Positions 1-6,580 of a stretch of 13,580 nt of DNA are shown in pieces. The position numbers and the translations under genes are program-made. Positions within the stretch are counted from its first letter, which is position 1, and each line of letters opens with the position of its first letter. The notes under the pieces are model-generated. The model did not search any database. It had not been told where the DNA came from and was given only the letters and a program-made list of their open reading frames with translations. The stretch is from an uncultured Oscillospiraceae bacterium (GTDB taxonomy: Bacteria; Bacillota; Clostridia; Oscillospirales; Oscillospiraceae): positions 1 to 13,580 of the forward strand of contig CAJULJ010000065.1 in NCBI GenBank assembly GCA_910587395.1. The letters are read 5' to 3'.

Positions 1-78
1 ATTTTCGCACTTACTTACGACTTGTGCAATATTTATTTTTCAAACAAGCCTTAGTTTCAGCACTGCGGCCCATACAAG

Positions 79-1631
79 TTATGTAGTTCGGCAGGATACA
101 GGCGCATTAGCCGGGAGCAGCGGCACAGCCCAACCCTCCACGGTACGGTCCAGCGTTGGGGCGGTTTCCAAAACCCAAGTCAGATAGTGGAAGAGATCCA
201 GTCCCGTTTCCTTGGCCGTCTCGATCAGGCTGTAGATCACCGCGCTGGCCTGGGCGCCCAGCGGGGTATTGGCAAAGAGGAAATTCTTGCGGCCAATTAC
301 GAAGGGCTTGATGCTGTGCTCGGCCCGGTTGTTGCTCAGCTCCAGCCGCCCGTCCTCCAGATAGCGACTCAGATAAGGCCATTGCTCCTTGAGATAGCGC
401 AGCGCCTTGCCCAAAACGGACTTGGGTGCGGCTGAAACGGAATCCGCCCATACCAAAAGCGCGTCTAAAATCGGCTTTTCCTCTTTCAGACGCTGTTTCG
501 TCCGTTCTTCTGGAGAGAGGTCTTTGAATTGCTTCTCCCAGGCGAACAGCTTATTGCAGTAGTCCAGCCCGGTGAGCGCCGCCGTGCCCTCCCGCTTGTC
601 GGTTGGCAGGGCATTGAGCGCTTCGGCGAACTTCCTCCGGGTATGGGCCCAGCAGCCAACCACCCGGATGTTCTCCGGCAGCTTGTGATAGCCCTGGTAG
701 CCATCCGCGTGGAGATACCCGGAAAAACCCTCCAGGAACTTTTCCGCGTGCTCTACCCTCCGGCTAGGCTGGTACTCGTAGCGCACAATGGGCGGCCCGC
801 CGTCCCGGCCCATCCGGTACAGCCACATATAGCTCTTGGTTTGGGCCTTTTTCCCAGGCTCATGGAGCACCTGAAGGGTGGTCTCATCAGCGTGGAGCAC
901 CTCGCGCTTCATCAACTGCCGGTGCAGCTCCTCGTACACCGGCAGCAAATGATCCTCCGCTGCCCGCAGCACCCAGTTGGACATGGTCTGCCGGGACAGC
1001 TTCAGTCCCTGCCGGTACAACGGGCTGGCCATCACAAATTTTTGTGTTATGATATGGGCGATGGCCTCCGCCGAGGCGAAACTGCTGGAGATTACGGACG
1101 GCTCCTTCGGCGCTTTCATGATGGGCGTTGAGATATCATTTTTTTCGCAGTTTTCGCAGGCGTAGGTGTAGTATACGTCGCGGCGCAAAATGGCTTTAGC
1201 AGGGATCAGCTTCAATGTCTCACGCACCTCTGTCCCGATCTCCTGCATCACCTCTCCGCACTGCGGCACACCCGATCCTCCTCCGAAAGCTGGTGCTCCA
1301 CAACCTCCACCGGGATGTTGTCTGGCACTACGTCCTTCACGCTGCCAGACTGCTTCCGGGTGTGGGCGGCCACCTGGGTGGCCTTTTGCGGCCCCGGCGG
1401 GGCAGCATATTCCTCCGCCTCGTTGAACAGAAAGCTGAGCTGTCCATCCAGCTGCTCCTTGCTCTGCTCGCTGGACGTGCCAAGCTGTCTCTTCTTCAAC
1501 AGGCGCAGCTGTTCCATCAGCCACTCCACTTTCTGGCTCAGCTCGGCATTCTCGTCCTTCAAAGCCTTGTTTTCCGCCCGCAGAGATTCTATCATTTCAG
1601 TGCGGATTGTTCCATAATTTTTCTCTTCCAT
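79..1631 (-). pseudogene. tnpC: IS66 transposase TnpC, frameshifted
   Basis: This is the DDE transposase of the element. The N-terminal part (1631 to about 1265) has a leucine-zipper-like helix beginning MEEKNYGTIRTEM and ends in the wrong frame after EDRVC. The rest continues in another frame from QCGEVMQEIG. Restoring one C in the CC at about 1265-1266 gives EDRVCPQCGEVM, the first Cys pair of the usual zinc-finger region; the second pair is CENC. The catalytic acids are visible as HADETT (about residue 248), LHADGYQGY (about 309) and NNRAEHSIKPF (about 437), followed by the conserved IS66 C-terminal segment. The repaired protein would be about 517 aa, normal for TnpC. Real decay and sequencing error cannot be told apart here. 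Confidence 0.9.
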
Positions 1632-1638
1632 AGTCTTA

Positions 1639-1647
1639 ATTATATCA
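1639..1647 (-). promoter_or_regulatory. Extended -10 promoter-like element just before tnpC
   Basis: On the minus strand the bases before the tnpC ATG read TGATATAAT, a TGn extended -10 with a perfect TATAAT hexamer. Only seven bases separate the hexamer from the ATG, and no Shine-Dalgarno sequence is visible. A transcript starting here would be leaderless. The -35 region at 17-bp spacing (TGGCTT) is poor. This is a sequence match only. Confidence 0.35.
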
Positions 1648-1679
1648 CAAAAACGCAGAAAAAGCCAGCATTTATTCCA

Positions 1680-2036
1680 TCAAACGCTGTTCAGCCCAGA
1701 CACCGTCCTGTGCGCCTTTGGCTGCTCCACGCTCAACCCCTCCATCAGCCACCGGTACTGCTGCGCCGTGAGCCGCCGCGCTTCCTCGCCGTTCCTCGGC
1801 CACTGGAAGCTTCCGCTCTCCAGCCGCTTATACAGCAGCACAAACCCGTCCCCCTCCCAGTACAGCCCCTTGAGCCGATCCTTTCGCTGCTCGCAGAACA
1901 GGAACAGCGCGTTCTGGAATGGATCCAACTGGAACCGTGTCTGTACCATCCCTGCCAGACCATCGATCCCACGCCGCAGATCCGTATATCCGCAGGCCAG
2001 ATATATCGGGCAGCTGTATTTGAAATCGCTCAGCAT
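1680..2036 (-). CDS. tnpB: IS66 accessory protein TnpB (Orf2)
   Basis: Intact 118-aa protein starting MLSDFKYSCPIYLACGYTDL, with the family hallmark GYTDLRRGIDGLAGM, then FLFCEQRKDRLKGLYWEGDGF and LYKRLESGSFQWP. TnpB of IS66 elements is about 115-120 aa and is needed for transposition of the full element, though its biochemical role is not established. A longer reading to 2114 exists, but the internal ATG at 2034-2036 is chosen. It fits the family length and overlaps the tnpA stop as ATGCTGA, the usual translational coupling. TnpC begins 48 bases downstream. This is the only IS gene here with no frame damage. Confidence 0.93.
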   Translation of the reverse strand: MLSDFKYSCPIYLACGYTDLRRGIDGLAGMVQTRFQLDPFQNALFLFCEQRKDRLKGLYWEGDGFVLLYKRLESGSFQWPRNGEEARRLTAQQYRWLMEGLSVEQPKAHRTVSGLNSV

Positions 2037-2358
2037 GACTTCAGGGTCTGAATAATTGCCCGGATCGTTTCTGTGTCTGCTCCGGCGTGGATGTCTACCC
2101 GCAGTTCTCCACATTGGACACTTGCTACCGTTTCCGCTGCTGCGGCCGCCTTACAGAGACCTCCGCGAAGCACACCTCCTTCTCTGATACCGCTGCCTGG
2201 AACACCTTCCTCCGCCAGCCATAGTACGTGGATACCGGGATCCCTTGCTCCCCGCACCATTCGCTTCCCCGCTGCCCGCTCTTCCGGCACGCTTCCACTC
2301 GCCGGCTCCACTCCGCCAGATGGCTGTGATGATTTACACTTTGCAGTCTGCGCTCCAT
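2030..2358 (-). pseudogene. tnpA: IS66 accessory protein TnpA, frameshifted
   Basis: The start is the ATG at 2356-2358, preceded by a strong GGGAGGGG ribosome binding site. The N-terminal frame reads MERRLQSVNHHSHLAEWSRR and then the Trp-Cys motif EWCGEQGIPVSTYYGWRRKVF, typical of the helix-turn-helix TnpA of IS66. That frame stops at 2125 after RRPQQRKR. The expected C-terminus (SVQCGELRVDIHAG then ETIRAIIQTLKSC) is in another frame and ends at 2030, overlapping the tnpB start. One base is missing somewhere in about 2130-2165, a GC-rich CGGCCGCAGCAGCGG run. The repaired length would be about 109 aa, normal for the family. Confidence 0.85.
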
Positions 2359-2396
2359 CCTCTTTCCCCTCCCAAAAAATCTATCCCATTACAAGC

Positions 2397-2429
2397 AGTG
2401 CCATGTACTATTCGAGAGTACATGGCACT
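2397..2429. repeat. Perfect 13-bp inverted repeat upstream of tnpA
   Basis: AGTGCCATGTACT and its exact reverse complement flank a 7-base spacer (ATTCGAG). The hairpin lies about 40 bases upstream of the tnpA start, inside the element. No T-run follows on either strand, so it is not a clear intrinsic terminator. It could shield tnpA from readthrough transcription or translation, or be a protein binding site. That role is inference. Confidence 0.75.
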
Positions 2430-2585
2430 TTATTGGCCTCTATTGTATTTTCTCGCATCCCGCATTCTTGTGCAAGACACCAGGAGATTTGACGCTTACT
2501 ACAAAACTTCTTCTACAGTGTCCAAAACATATTGCCGCCCACGTTATATATAATGAACAGGAAAATAAAGGGGGGCGATAATTAT

Positions 2586-2630
2586 ATGAGTACACTTGCT
2601 GCCTACAGATGGGAAGGTGGCATTGTATAA
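2586..2630 (+). CDS. Possible 14-aa peptide ORF or truncated gene start
   Basis: A run AAAGGGGGG at 2568-2575 precedes this ATG by 10 bases, giving a convincing ribosome binding site for a very short ORF (MSTLAAYRWEGGIV, then TAA). Skipping one base at the stop (GTATAAC) would continue the reading as NGPSKLYMFEKSNPT to a TGA that overlaps the next ATG at 2673 as ATGA. It may be a leader peptide or, more likely, the start of a decayed gene. No family is recognised. Confidence 0.3.
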   Translation: MSTLAAYRWEGGIV

Positions 2631-2672
2631 CGGACCATCAAAACTTTATATGTTTGAAAAGAGTAATCCCAC

Positions 2673-2801
2673 ATGAAAAAGCGTTTTTTGTCCCTGAACC
2701 TTGCAATGTTGATGGTGTTCTCTTTATTGAACACTTCCGATTTTGCTGTGGAAGCCGACATAGATGCCGGTTATCAAGTAGCAACGTCAACTGACTTATA
2801 A
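2673..2801 (+). pseudogene. Truncated secreted protein, signal peptide remnant
   Basis: The 42-residue reading starts MKKRFLSLNLAMLMVFSLLN and has a textbook Sec signal peptide: basic start, long hydrophobic core and a cleavage-type site at DFA/VEAD. It stops only about 17 residues after the expected cleavage. In the next frame a stop-free stretch from 2782 to 2931 has protein-like composition (NYFRGNVQNRIKLPF, then NIVKGVLNLFTPHKQ). A single-base change at CTTATAACC would join the two into a secreted protein of about 85 aa. It is more likely a decayed secreted gene than a functional 42-aa product. It may be related to the secreted genes downstream, but I see no alignable similarity. Confidence 0.45.
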
Positions 2802-3212
2802 CCAGTTTAATTATTTTCGGGGCAATGTCCAAAATCGGATAAAATTGCCGTTCAATATTGTGAAGGGTGTTTTGAACCTGTTCACCCCTCACAAACAATG
2901 TGGTATGCCTGCAGCCTTAAGTATGTTTTAATAAATTTTATGCTACTGCGTACGGCTCATTAGCTTTGGGACAAGCGGGAGTTTTTAAAAGGAGCGGATG
3001 CGTGATGTCAAGAAAAGAGAAGCTCAATTAGACGGAAATTTTTAAAGCTATTGTTAGCACAAATTTCCATAGAGTTGGAATAGCTGGATAACCCTGACAA
3101 TCCTGTGGTGGCTGGAGGCAAGAATAGGGGGTGAGAACAGAGATCATATTTATAGCAGCCTATATTAAAGTGCACATAACCTAATTTCAGAGAAAGGGAG
3201 AGACCGAATAAA

Positions 3213-4334
3213 ATGAAAAAAATAATTTGTCTGTTGCTGTCTGTGATGCTTCTCTTATCTTGTGCTCCTGCAGCCAACGCATCCGATGGAAATAGCACTG
3301 TGGAGGCTAGCTATCTCAGTACCGAAAAGAATAGCATTTCAGCAGAAGTCGTAGAGGAAATATACTCAAAACATTTTGTTGGTGATATTGCTTCAGTTAA
3401 CAAATCAAATGGCCAAAAACTGTCAACTGAGGAAATTGAGAAAGAATTATCTCATATTTATCTTGACATTGAGCAAGCCCAAAAGCACTTTGAAGATGAT
3501 CCCAATAAGGAAAACGAACTGTATTTAAATAACTTAATTGGCCGGATGGAATTTTTTGAAGGGGCGTTGACTGAACGAGGCTTTATTTTTTTGACAGATG
3601 AAGAAGCACAGCAGCTTATGGGTATGCCGGTTGTTTTTACATTAGATATGGGCTCCAAACCGAGTGATACAAGCAATACACAATATGTTGCATCAAGCAT
3701 CAGCAATGTTACACTTTCTGACGGCACAAAAGTTTATTGGTATTATGTTACTGCATATGCAAGATCCTCAAGCTCTAGAATGGTGCGCAATACAAAAGTA
3801 ACTATTTCTGATATGGCAAAAAAAAGTGATGTAATTGGTGCTAGAATTGAAACACAAGTTGGTAGGCTTGTAAACAATCTATATTGGTATGAGACTGTGA
3901 CTTCTTGGAAACCTGATGAAATGATTACTTATACTGGTGATACCGGAACATCATGCACATACACAATTGATGCGACCTACACTGCAACGCCCCGGTTTAT
4001 TTGGGCTTCTTCACAGAGTTCGGGAACGTTTTATCTAGAGGCCATTACACACCAAATGACTATTAATAATCGTCATCAAGTCAATTACTTATATCAAGGA
4101 AAGGCGCAGATAGATTCTCAAACAAAAACACATACTTACAGCACTCCAAAATTTAATGCTAATTATATCCCTGACATTATTAAAGATCAGTGGGAGAACA
4201 ATAGATCCTCTGCCTATATTGAGTGTGTGCGTGAAGTGCGGTATTTTTACAAAGCTCCCCCTATTACTTCAAAGAACAAACTCGTATCTACACAAAGTGC
4301 CCCGTACGCCACAGGCTATTTTGATATGAATTAG
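3213..4334 (+). CDS. Secreted protein of unknown function (373 aa)
   Basis: I do not recognise a family. The N-terminus MKKIICLLLSVMLLLSCAPA is a Sec signal peptide. Cleavage could be after ANA (residues 22-24) by signal peptidase I; LLSC at residues 14-17 could alternatively act as a weak lipobox and make it a lipoprotein. Residues 70-122 are charged and predicted helical by eye (EEIEKELSHIYLDIEQAQK). Residues 155-350 are rich in Thr, Tyr and Ser with alternating patterns suggesting a beta domain, including two cysteines (248 and 338). A purine-rich AAAGGGAG lies 12 bases before the ATG. It is the first gene of an AT-rich three-gene cluster; the next gene starts about 40 bases downstream. 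It could be an exported effector, a surface protein or a partner of the third gene. Confidence 0.85.
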   Translation: MKKIICLLLSVMLLLSCAPAANASDGNSTVEASYLSTEKNSISAEVVEEIYSKHFVGDIASVNKSNGQKLSTEEIEKELSHIYLDIEQAQKHFEDDPNKENELYLNNLIGRMEFFEGALTERGFIFLTDEEAQQLMGMPVVFTLDMGSKPSDTSNTQYVASSISNVTLSDGTKVYWYYVTAYARSSSSRMVRNTKVTISDMAKKSDVIGARIETQVGRLVNNLYWYETVTSWKPDEMITYTGDTGTSCTYTIDATYTATPRFIWASSQSSGTFYLEAITHQMTINNRHQVNYLYQGKAQIDSQTKTHTYSTPKFNANYIPDIIKDQWENNRSSAYIECVREVRYFYKAPPITSKNKLVSTQSAPYATGYFDMN

Positions 4335-4375
4335 ACTTAGTTAATTTGCTGCGCAACTATAAGAAAGGGGTAGCC

Positions 4376-4549
4376 GTGAAGTTTTTAAAAACAGCACTTT
4401 ATATGGTTGTTATATTTTTGTCGCTAATTATGCTTGTTCTGCTATCTGAAAAATGGGAAGATGCTTGGAGCATTTTTGCAATTGTAATAGCCATATTCAT
4501 AGCTATGAACTTAAAATCGACAAAAAACACTAATGGAGGTACAAAATGA
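4376..4549 (+). CDS. Small two-helix membrane protein (57 aa)
   Basis: No family is recognised. The GTG at 4376 is chosen as start because AAAGGGG (4364-4370) lies five bases before it. The in-frame TTG at 4346 has no such site and would add ten mostly polar residues. Two hydrophobic segments (about residues 4-24, YMVVIFLSLIMLVLL, and 31-47, IFAIVIAIFIAM) are joined by a short acidic turn, EKWEDAW, with a Lys/Asn-rich tail. The stop overlaps the next ATG as ATGA, so the two are probably translationally coupled. Small membrane proteins placed next to secreted peptides are often immunity or export helpers; that role is inference from position only. Confidence 0.75.
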   Translation: MKFLKTALYMVVIFLSLIMLVLLSEKWEDAWSIFAIVIAIFIAMNLKSTKNTNGGTK

Positions 4550-5454
4550 AGCGTATTATATCGTGCGTCCTGGCAGTTTGCATTATGTTGTCTGTTCTAC
4601 CAACAAATAGTTTTGCTTTATCTGTTTTCAATGTGGAAAATGAAAACTCCTTAGTTGACGCAGAAGGACGCAAGCTTGCGTTTGAATTAGTTGAAATCGA
4701 AGACAATATTTATAGAATGGATTATTATGTTGACAACGTTCTCACAAAGTCCTATAAAATCGTTCCTAATAGCCATATCGAAGAATTAAATATTAGTGAA
4801 AATGCATCGTTGTCAGTTAACAACATTACCCCAATCCCAACTGCTATAGCTTCTGAAGAACCTGCGGCTCTATATGGTCCTACTAGATGGACACATTTGG
4901 GTTATATTCATTATGCATATTCGTCAACTTTTAAGTGTGAGTCTACATCCGCAGTATCCTCACGCACAATCTCTTCCAACAAAAGTACATATCGAGTGGA
5001 ATCTGATACGACAAAGAGTTTTTCTAAGGCAGTATCTACTGTAGCTGCTGTACTTATATCTCTGGGGCTTGGACCATTATATGAAGCTGCTTCAATCACT
5101 ATTGAGGTAGTAGCCCAACAAATTGTTATGGCTATATTAACTGATCTTGAGATAAGTGTTATTGGCGACACTATAAGCAATTTCTTTAGCAAGAGTTTTG
5201 ATTGTATAGAGACCCAATACGAAATTCATGCGCAGGTAACGGGAAGTGGCTTTTCATCTACCGATCCAGTATCCTATACATCCACCGAATATGATGTTAC
5301 ATATGAAGCAGGCTATCATGAACCCGCCTACAAAGGATATACCCCAGGCAATTGGCAATGCAGAGATTTTGCCAAGAAAGTGTGGGATGATTCAGTACCA
5401 TTTTGGCCTGCATTTCCTGGAATCGTTGGATTTCCATATGGTTATCCCCTATAA
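4546..5454 (+). CDS. Secreted protein with internal hydrophobic segment (302 aa)
   Basis: No family is recognised. GGAGGT (4535-4540) lies five bases before the ATG. Residues 1-24 form a signal peptide with cleavage likely after SFA (22-24). A charged pro-like region follows, then a hydrophobic stretch at about residues 162-209 (TVAAVLISLGLGPLYEAA, later VVAQQIVMAILT), long enough for one or two membrane-spanning helices. Cys131 and Cys220 bracket it and Cys272 is near the end. The C-terminus is rich in Tyr, Pro and Gly (WPAFPGIVGFPYGYPL). A secreted precursor with an internal hydrophobic hairpin between cysteines recalls SdpC-type toxins in layout, but I see no sequence match. It is the last gene of the operon and coupled to the small membrane protein. 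Confidence 0.85.
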   Translation: MKRIISCVLAVCIMLSVLPTNSFALSVFNVENENSLVDAEGRKLAFELVEIEDNIYRMDYYVDNVLTKSYKIVPNSHIEELNISENASLSVNNITPIPTAIASEEPAALYGPTRWTHLGYIHYAYSSTFKCESTSAVSSRTISSNKSTYRVESDTTKSFSKAVSTVAAVLISLGLGPLYEAASITIEVVAQQIVMAILTDLEISVIGDTISNFFSKSFDCIETQYEIHAQVTGSGFSSTDPVSYTSTEYDVTYEAGYHEPAYKGYTPGNWQCRDFAKKVWDDSVPFWPAFPGIVGFPYGYPL

Positions 5455-5583
5455 AAATAGCAGGTGTGGTCGAGGAATTCCACGCTGGATTACTTCCCCA
5501 TATAGTTCAGTTGATGCGTTCCAGAACAGATATGATATTTACGGAAAACATTTTGCAATTTCCAGCCCTAACCTTATGTAACT

Positions 5584-5633
5584 CGGCAAATGGTGGCAAA
5601 GCCTTGATTTTCAGGCGTTTCCGCCATTTGCCG
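5584..5633. repeat. 20-bp imperfect inverted repeat
   Basis: The left arm starts CGGCAAATGG and the right arm ends CCATTTGCCG. The 20-base arms match at 17 of 20 positions around a 10-base loop (TTGATTTTCA). It lies 130 bases after the secreted operon and 113 bases from the integrase stop. There is no T-run after it, so an intrinsic terminator is possible but not typical. A recombinase or att-associated site is an alternative. Confidence 0.7.
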
Positions 5634-5706
5634 TTTGGGAGAGTTATTCGCATATCTCGGCGTATCCCGGCGTGACTTTGCGCTGAAACGTAGTACGGAA
5701 GTAGTA

Positions 5707-5724
5707 AAAGCGGCCTGCCGCTTT
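5707..5724 (-). terminator. Intrinsic terminator after integrase remnant
   Basis: Read on the minus strand, AAAGCGG and CCGCTTT pair around a 4-base loop and are followed by a further T, about 22 bases after the integrase stop codon. Flanking AAGTAGTAAAA and TTTTACTACTT can extend the structure. Confidence 0.55.
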
Positions 5725-5746
5725 CTTTTTACTACTTTACTACTCA

Positions 5747-5902
5747 CTACGCAGCCAGCCGCTCCATCTCCGCCTTTACGGAACAGGCGTCAACATGGGT
5801 GTAGTAGTCCAGCGTCATGGTGATGTTGGCGTGGCCCATGATGTACTGCAACGCTTTGGGATTCATACCGGCGTTTGCCATACGGGTACAGAACGTGTGC
5901 CC
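5747..5902 (-). pseudogene. Tyrosine integrase, C-terminal fragment
   Basis: The last 50 codons of a Tn916-type tyrosine recombinase are present. They start at HTFCTRMANAGMNPKALQYI, continue with IMGHANITMTLDYYTHV, and end ERLAA before a TAG at 5747. The GH motif and the Tyr nucleophile in DYYTH are retained. The box I arginine, the HxxR pair and all of the DNA-binding N-terminus are missing. An in-frame TAA lies immediately upstream, with no start codon or ribosome binding site, so it cannot make an active enzyme. A full integrase would be about 380-400 aa. The gene points away from the conjugative-element block, as expected of an int at an element end, so the deletion may have immobilised the element; that link is inference. 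Confidence 0.85.
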
Positions 5903-5911
5903 TTATGGCAT

Positions 5912-5968
5912 AATAAGGACAAATCGGAAAACCCTTGCGGCGCAACGGGTTGGCGGTTTGTCCTTATT
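5912..5968 (+). terminator. Long hairpin, possible terminator
   Basis: AATAAGGACAAA at 5912-5923 pairs perfectly with TTTGTCCTTATT at 5957-5968. Inside, AACCC/GGGTT and TTGC/GCAA add further pairing, and CTTTTTCC follows on the plus strand. It stands at the junction between the cut integrase and the first intact conjugative-element gene. It may be a terminator, a site in the 5' leader of the next gene, or an element-end structure. Confidence 0.5.
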
Positions 5969-6072
5969 CTTTTTCCACTAAAAAACGGCCCAAAAACGGG
6001 GTCTGCGGGAGGGGTGAAAAAACAGGGCTGCACTTAAAGGACAAATTTTCTTTGGCTGAGAAGGAGGTAGAA

Positions 6073-6519
6073 ATGGCCGATTTACAAGAGGCGTTTGCGG
6101 AAGCCGTCAAGCTGAACCGCCAAATCACGCAATTCCTCAAATTCTCCACCTACACGGACTATGATGATCTGAGCGGTCTTGATGGCATTGACCGCACCGA
6201 CGGGGAGCAACTCCTTCTCTGGGAGGAGTTGCGGATCATCACCGATAAGCTGGCAGACGCGCAAGAGCGCATTGCCTATCTAACCCGGCCTATCGTGGAA
6301 ACCTGTCGTCTGCGCAAGGGCTCCTCTGCGAAGTATCAGACGGCGCAGGGCATTTTCTACAACTGCGGCAGCAGCATTGAAGCCCTGGTGACGGACGAAT
6401 ATCATGATGTCCCCTACTGGACCCGGACTGTCGTGGAGCACAACGGTAAGGATTATTACCTCGTTGGGTACAAGGATCTTTCCATGAACGGGCTGACCGT
6501 CCGTATAGGGGCCCAATAA
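6073..6519 (+). CDS. DUF5348-domain protein (148 aa)
   Basis: The start is the ATG at 6073, directly after AAGGAGGT (6061-6068); the open frame runs further upstream, but that part has no ribosome binding site. The N-terminal half is helical (MADLQEAFAEAVKLNRQ, then WEELRIITDKLADAQERI). The C-terminal half, from IFYNCGSSIEALV through RTVVEHNGKDYYLVGY to MNGLTVRIGAQ, matches the small beta domain DUF5348 found in Firmicutes conjugative elements, whose function is unknown. It precedes the replication gene and is closed off by two terminators, so it is a transcription unit of its own. Domain assignment is from memory of the family pattern. Confidence 0.8.
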   Translation: MADLQEAFAEAVKLNRQITQFLKFSTYTDYDDLSGLDGIDRTDGEQLLLWEELRIITDKLADAQERIAYLTRPIVETCRLRKGSSAKYQTAQGIFYNCGSSIEALVTDEYHDVPYWTRTVVEHNGKDYYLVGYKDLSMNGLTVRIGAQ

Positions 6520-6540
6520 GCTCAAACCCGATCAAAGCTT

Positions 6541-6580
6541 CCCTGCAACTGACTAAAATCAGTTACAGGGGGGCTTTTTT
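6541..6580 (+). terminator. Intrinsic terminator
   Basis: CCCTGCAACTGA pairs with TCAGTTACAGGG (one mismatch) around the loop CTAAAA. GGGGCTTTTTT follows, 22 bases after the DUF5348 stop codon. Confidence 0.9.

Larger units (their letters stand above)
1..2499 (-). mobile_element. IS66-family insertion sequence, degenerate
   Basis: The three-gene order tnpA-tnpB-tnpC on the minus strand is the standard IS66 layout, and the span of about 2.5 kb matches the usual size of the family. The 5' end is placed at about 2499 because the minus strand there starts GTAAGCG, like many IS66 terminal repeats. The other end is not clear: no matching GTAAG stands between 1 and 78, so it probably lies at or just before the window start. 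Target-site duplications therefore cannot be checked. Two of the three genes carry frameshifts, so the copy is probably not autonomously mobile if the sequence is correct. Boundaries are inference; family membership is secure from the proteins. Confidence 0.85.
2500..3212. other. AT-rich interval with only coding remnants
   Basis: Between the IS end and the first intact secreted gene there is no ORF of normal size. It holds the short ORFs at 2586 and 2673 and a stop-free stretch at 2921-3040 in a third frame, containing ATAYGSLALGQAGVF. A second AAGGAG-preceded short ORF starts at 2998 (MRDVKKREAQLDGNF). The scattered frames suggest decay of one or two genes. No convincing promoter hexamer pair was found upstream of 3213. 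Confidence 0.5.
5455..5746. other. Non-coding junction region
   Basis: No gene is supported. The interval holds a large imperfect hairpin (5584-5633) and a terminator-like hairpin (5707-5724). Base composition changes here from the AT-rich cassette to the GC-richer conjugative-element block. ORFs crossing it start inside the 302-aa gene or inside the integrase remnant in other frames and look like chance readings. Confidence 0.5.

Noticed and set aside
1..60. Right terminal inverted repeat of the IS66 element
   Set aside because: Only a weak TTGTGCAA-type similarity to the other end is visible and no GTAAG start, so the end could not be placed.
529..1131. 200-aa plus-strand frame inside the IS
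   Set aside because: It is the reverse reading of tnpC, which has all transposase motifs on the minus strand.
2638..2898. 86-aa minus-strand frame
   Set aside because: It runs antisense to the signal-peptide remnant, has no ribosome binding site and no recognisable motif. The plus-strand signal peptide is the better explanation.
3141..3180. TATATT as promoter of the secreted operon
   Set aside because: No acceptable -35 hexamer at 16-18 bp spacing; too common in AT-rich DNA to call.
5246..5581. 111-aa frame crossing the end of the 302-aa gene
   Set aside because: It begins inside the 302-aa gene in another frame, has no ribosome binding site and no recognisable motif; treated as chance.
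5635..6037. Plus-strand frames over the integrase remnant
   Set aside because: They are opposite to the clearly conserved integrase C-terminus or cross the hairpin, and no start signal supports them.
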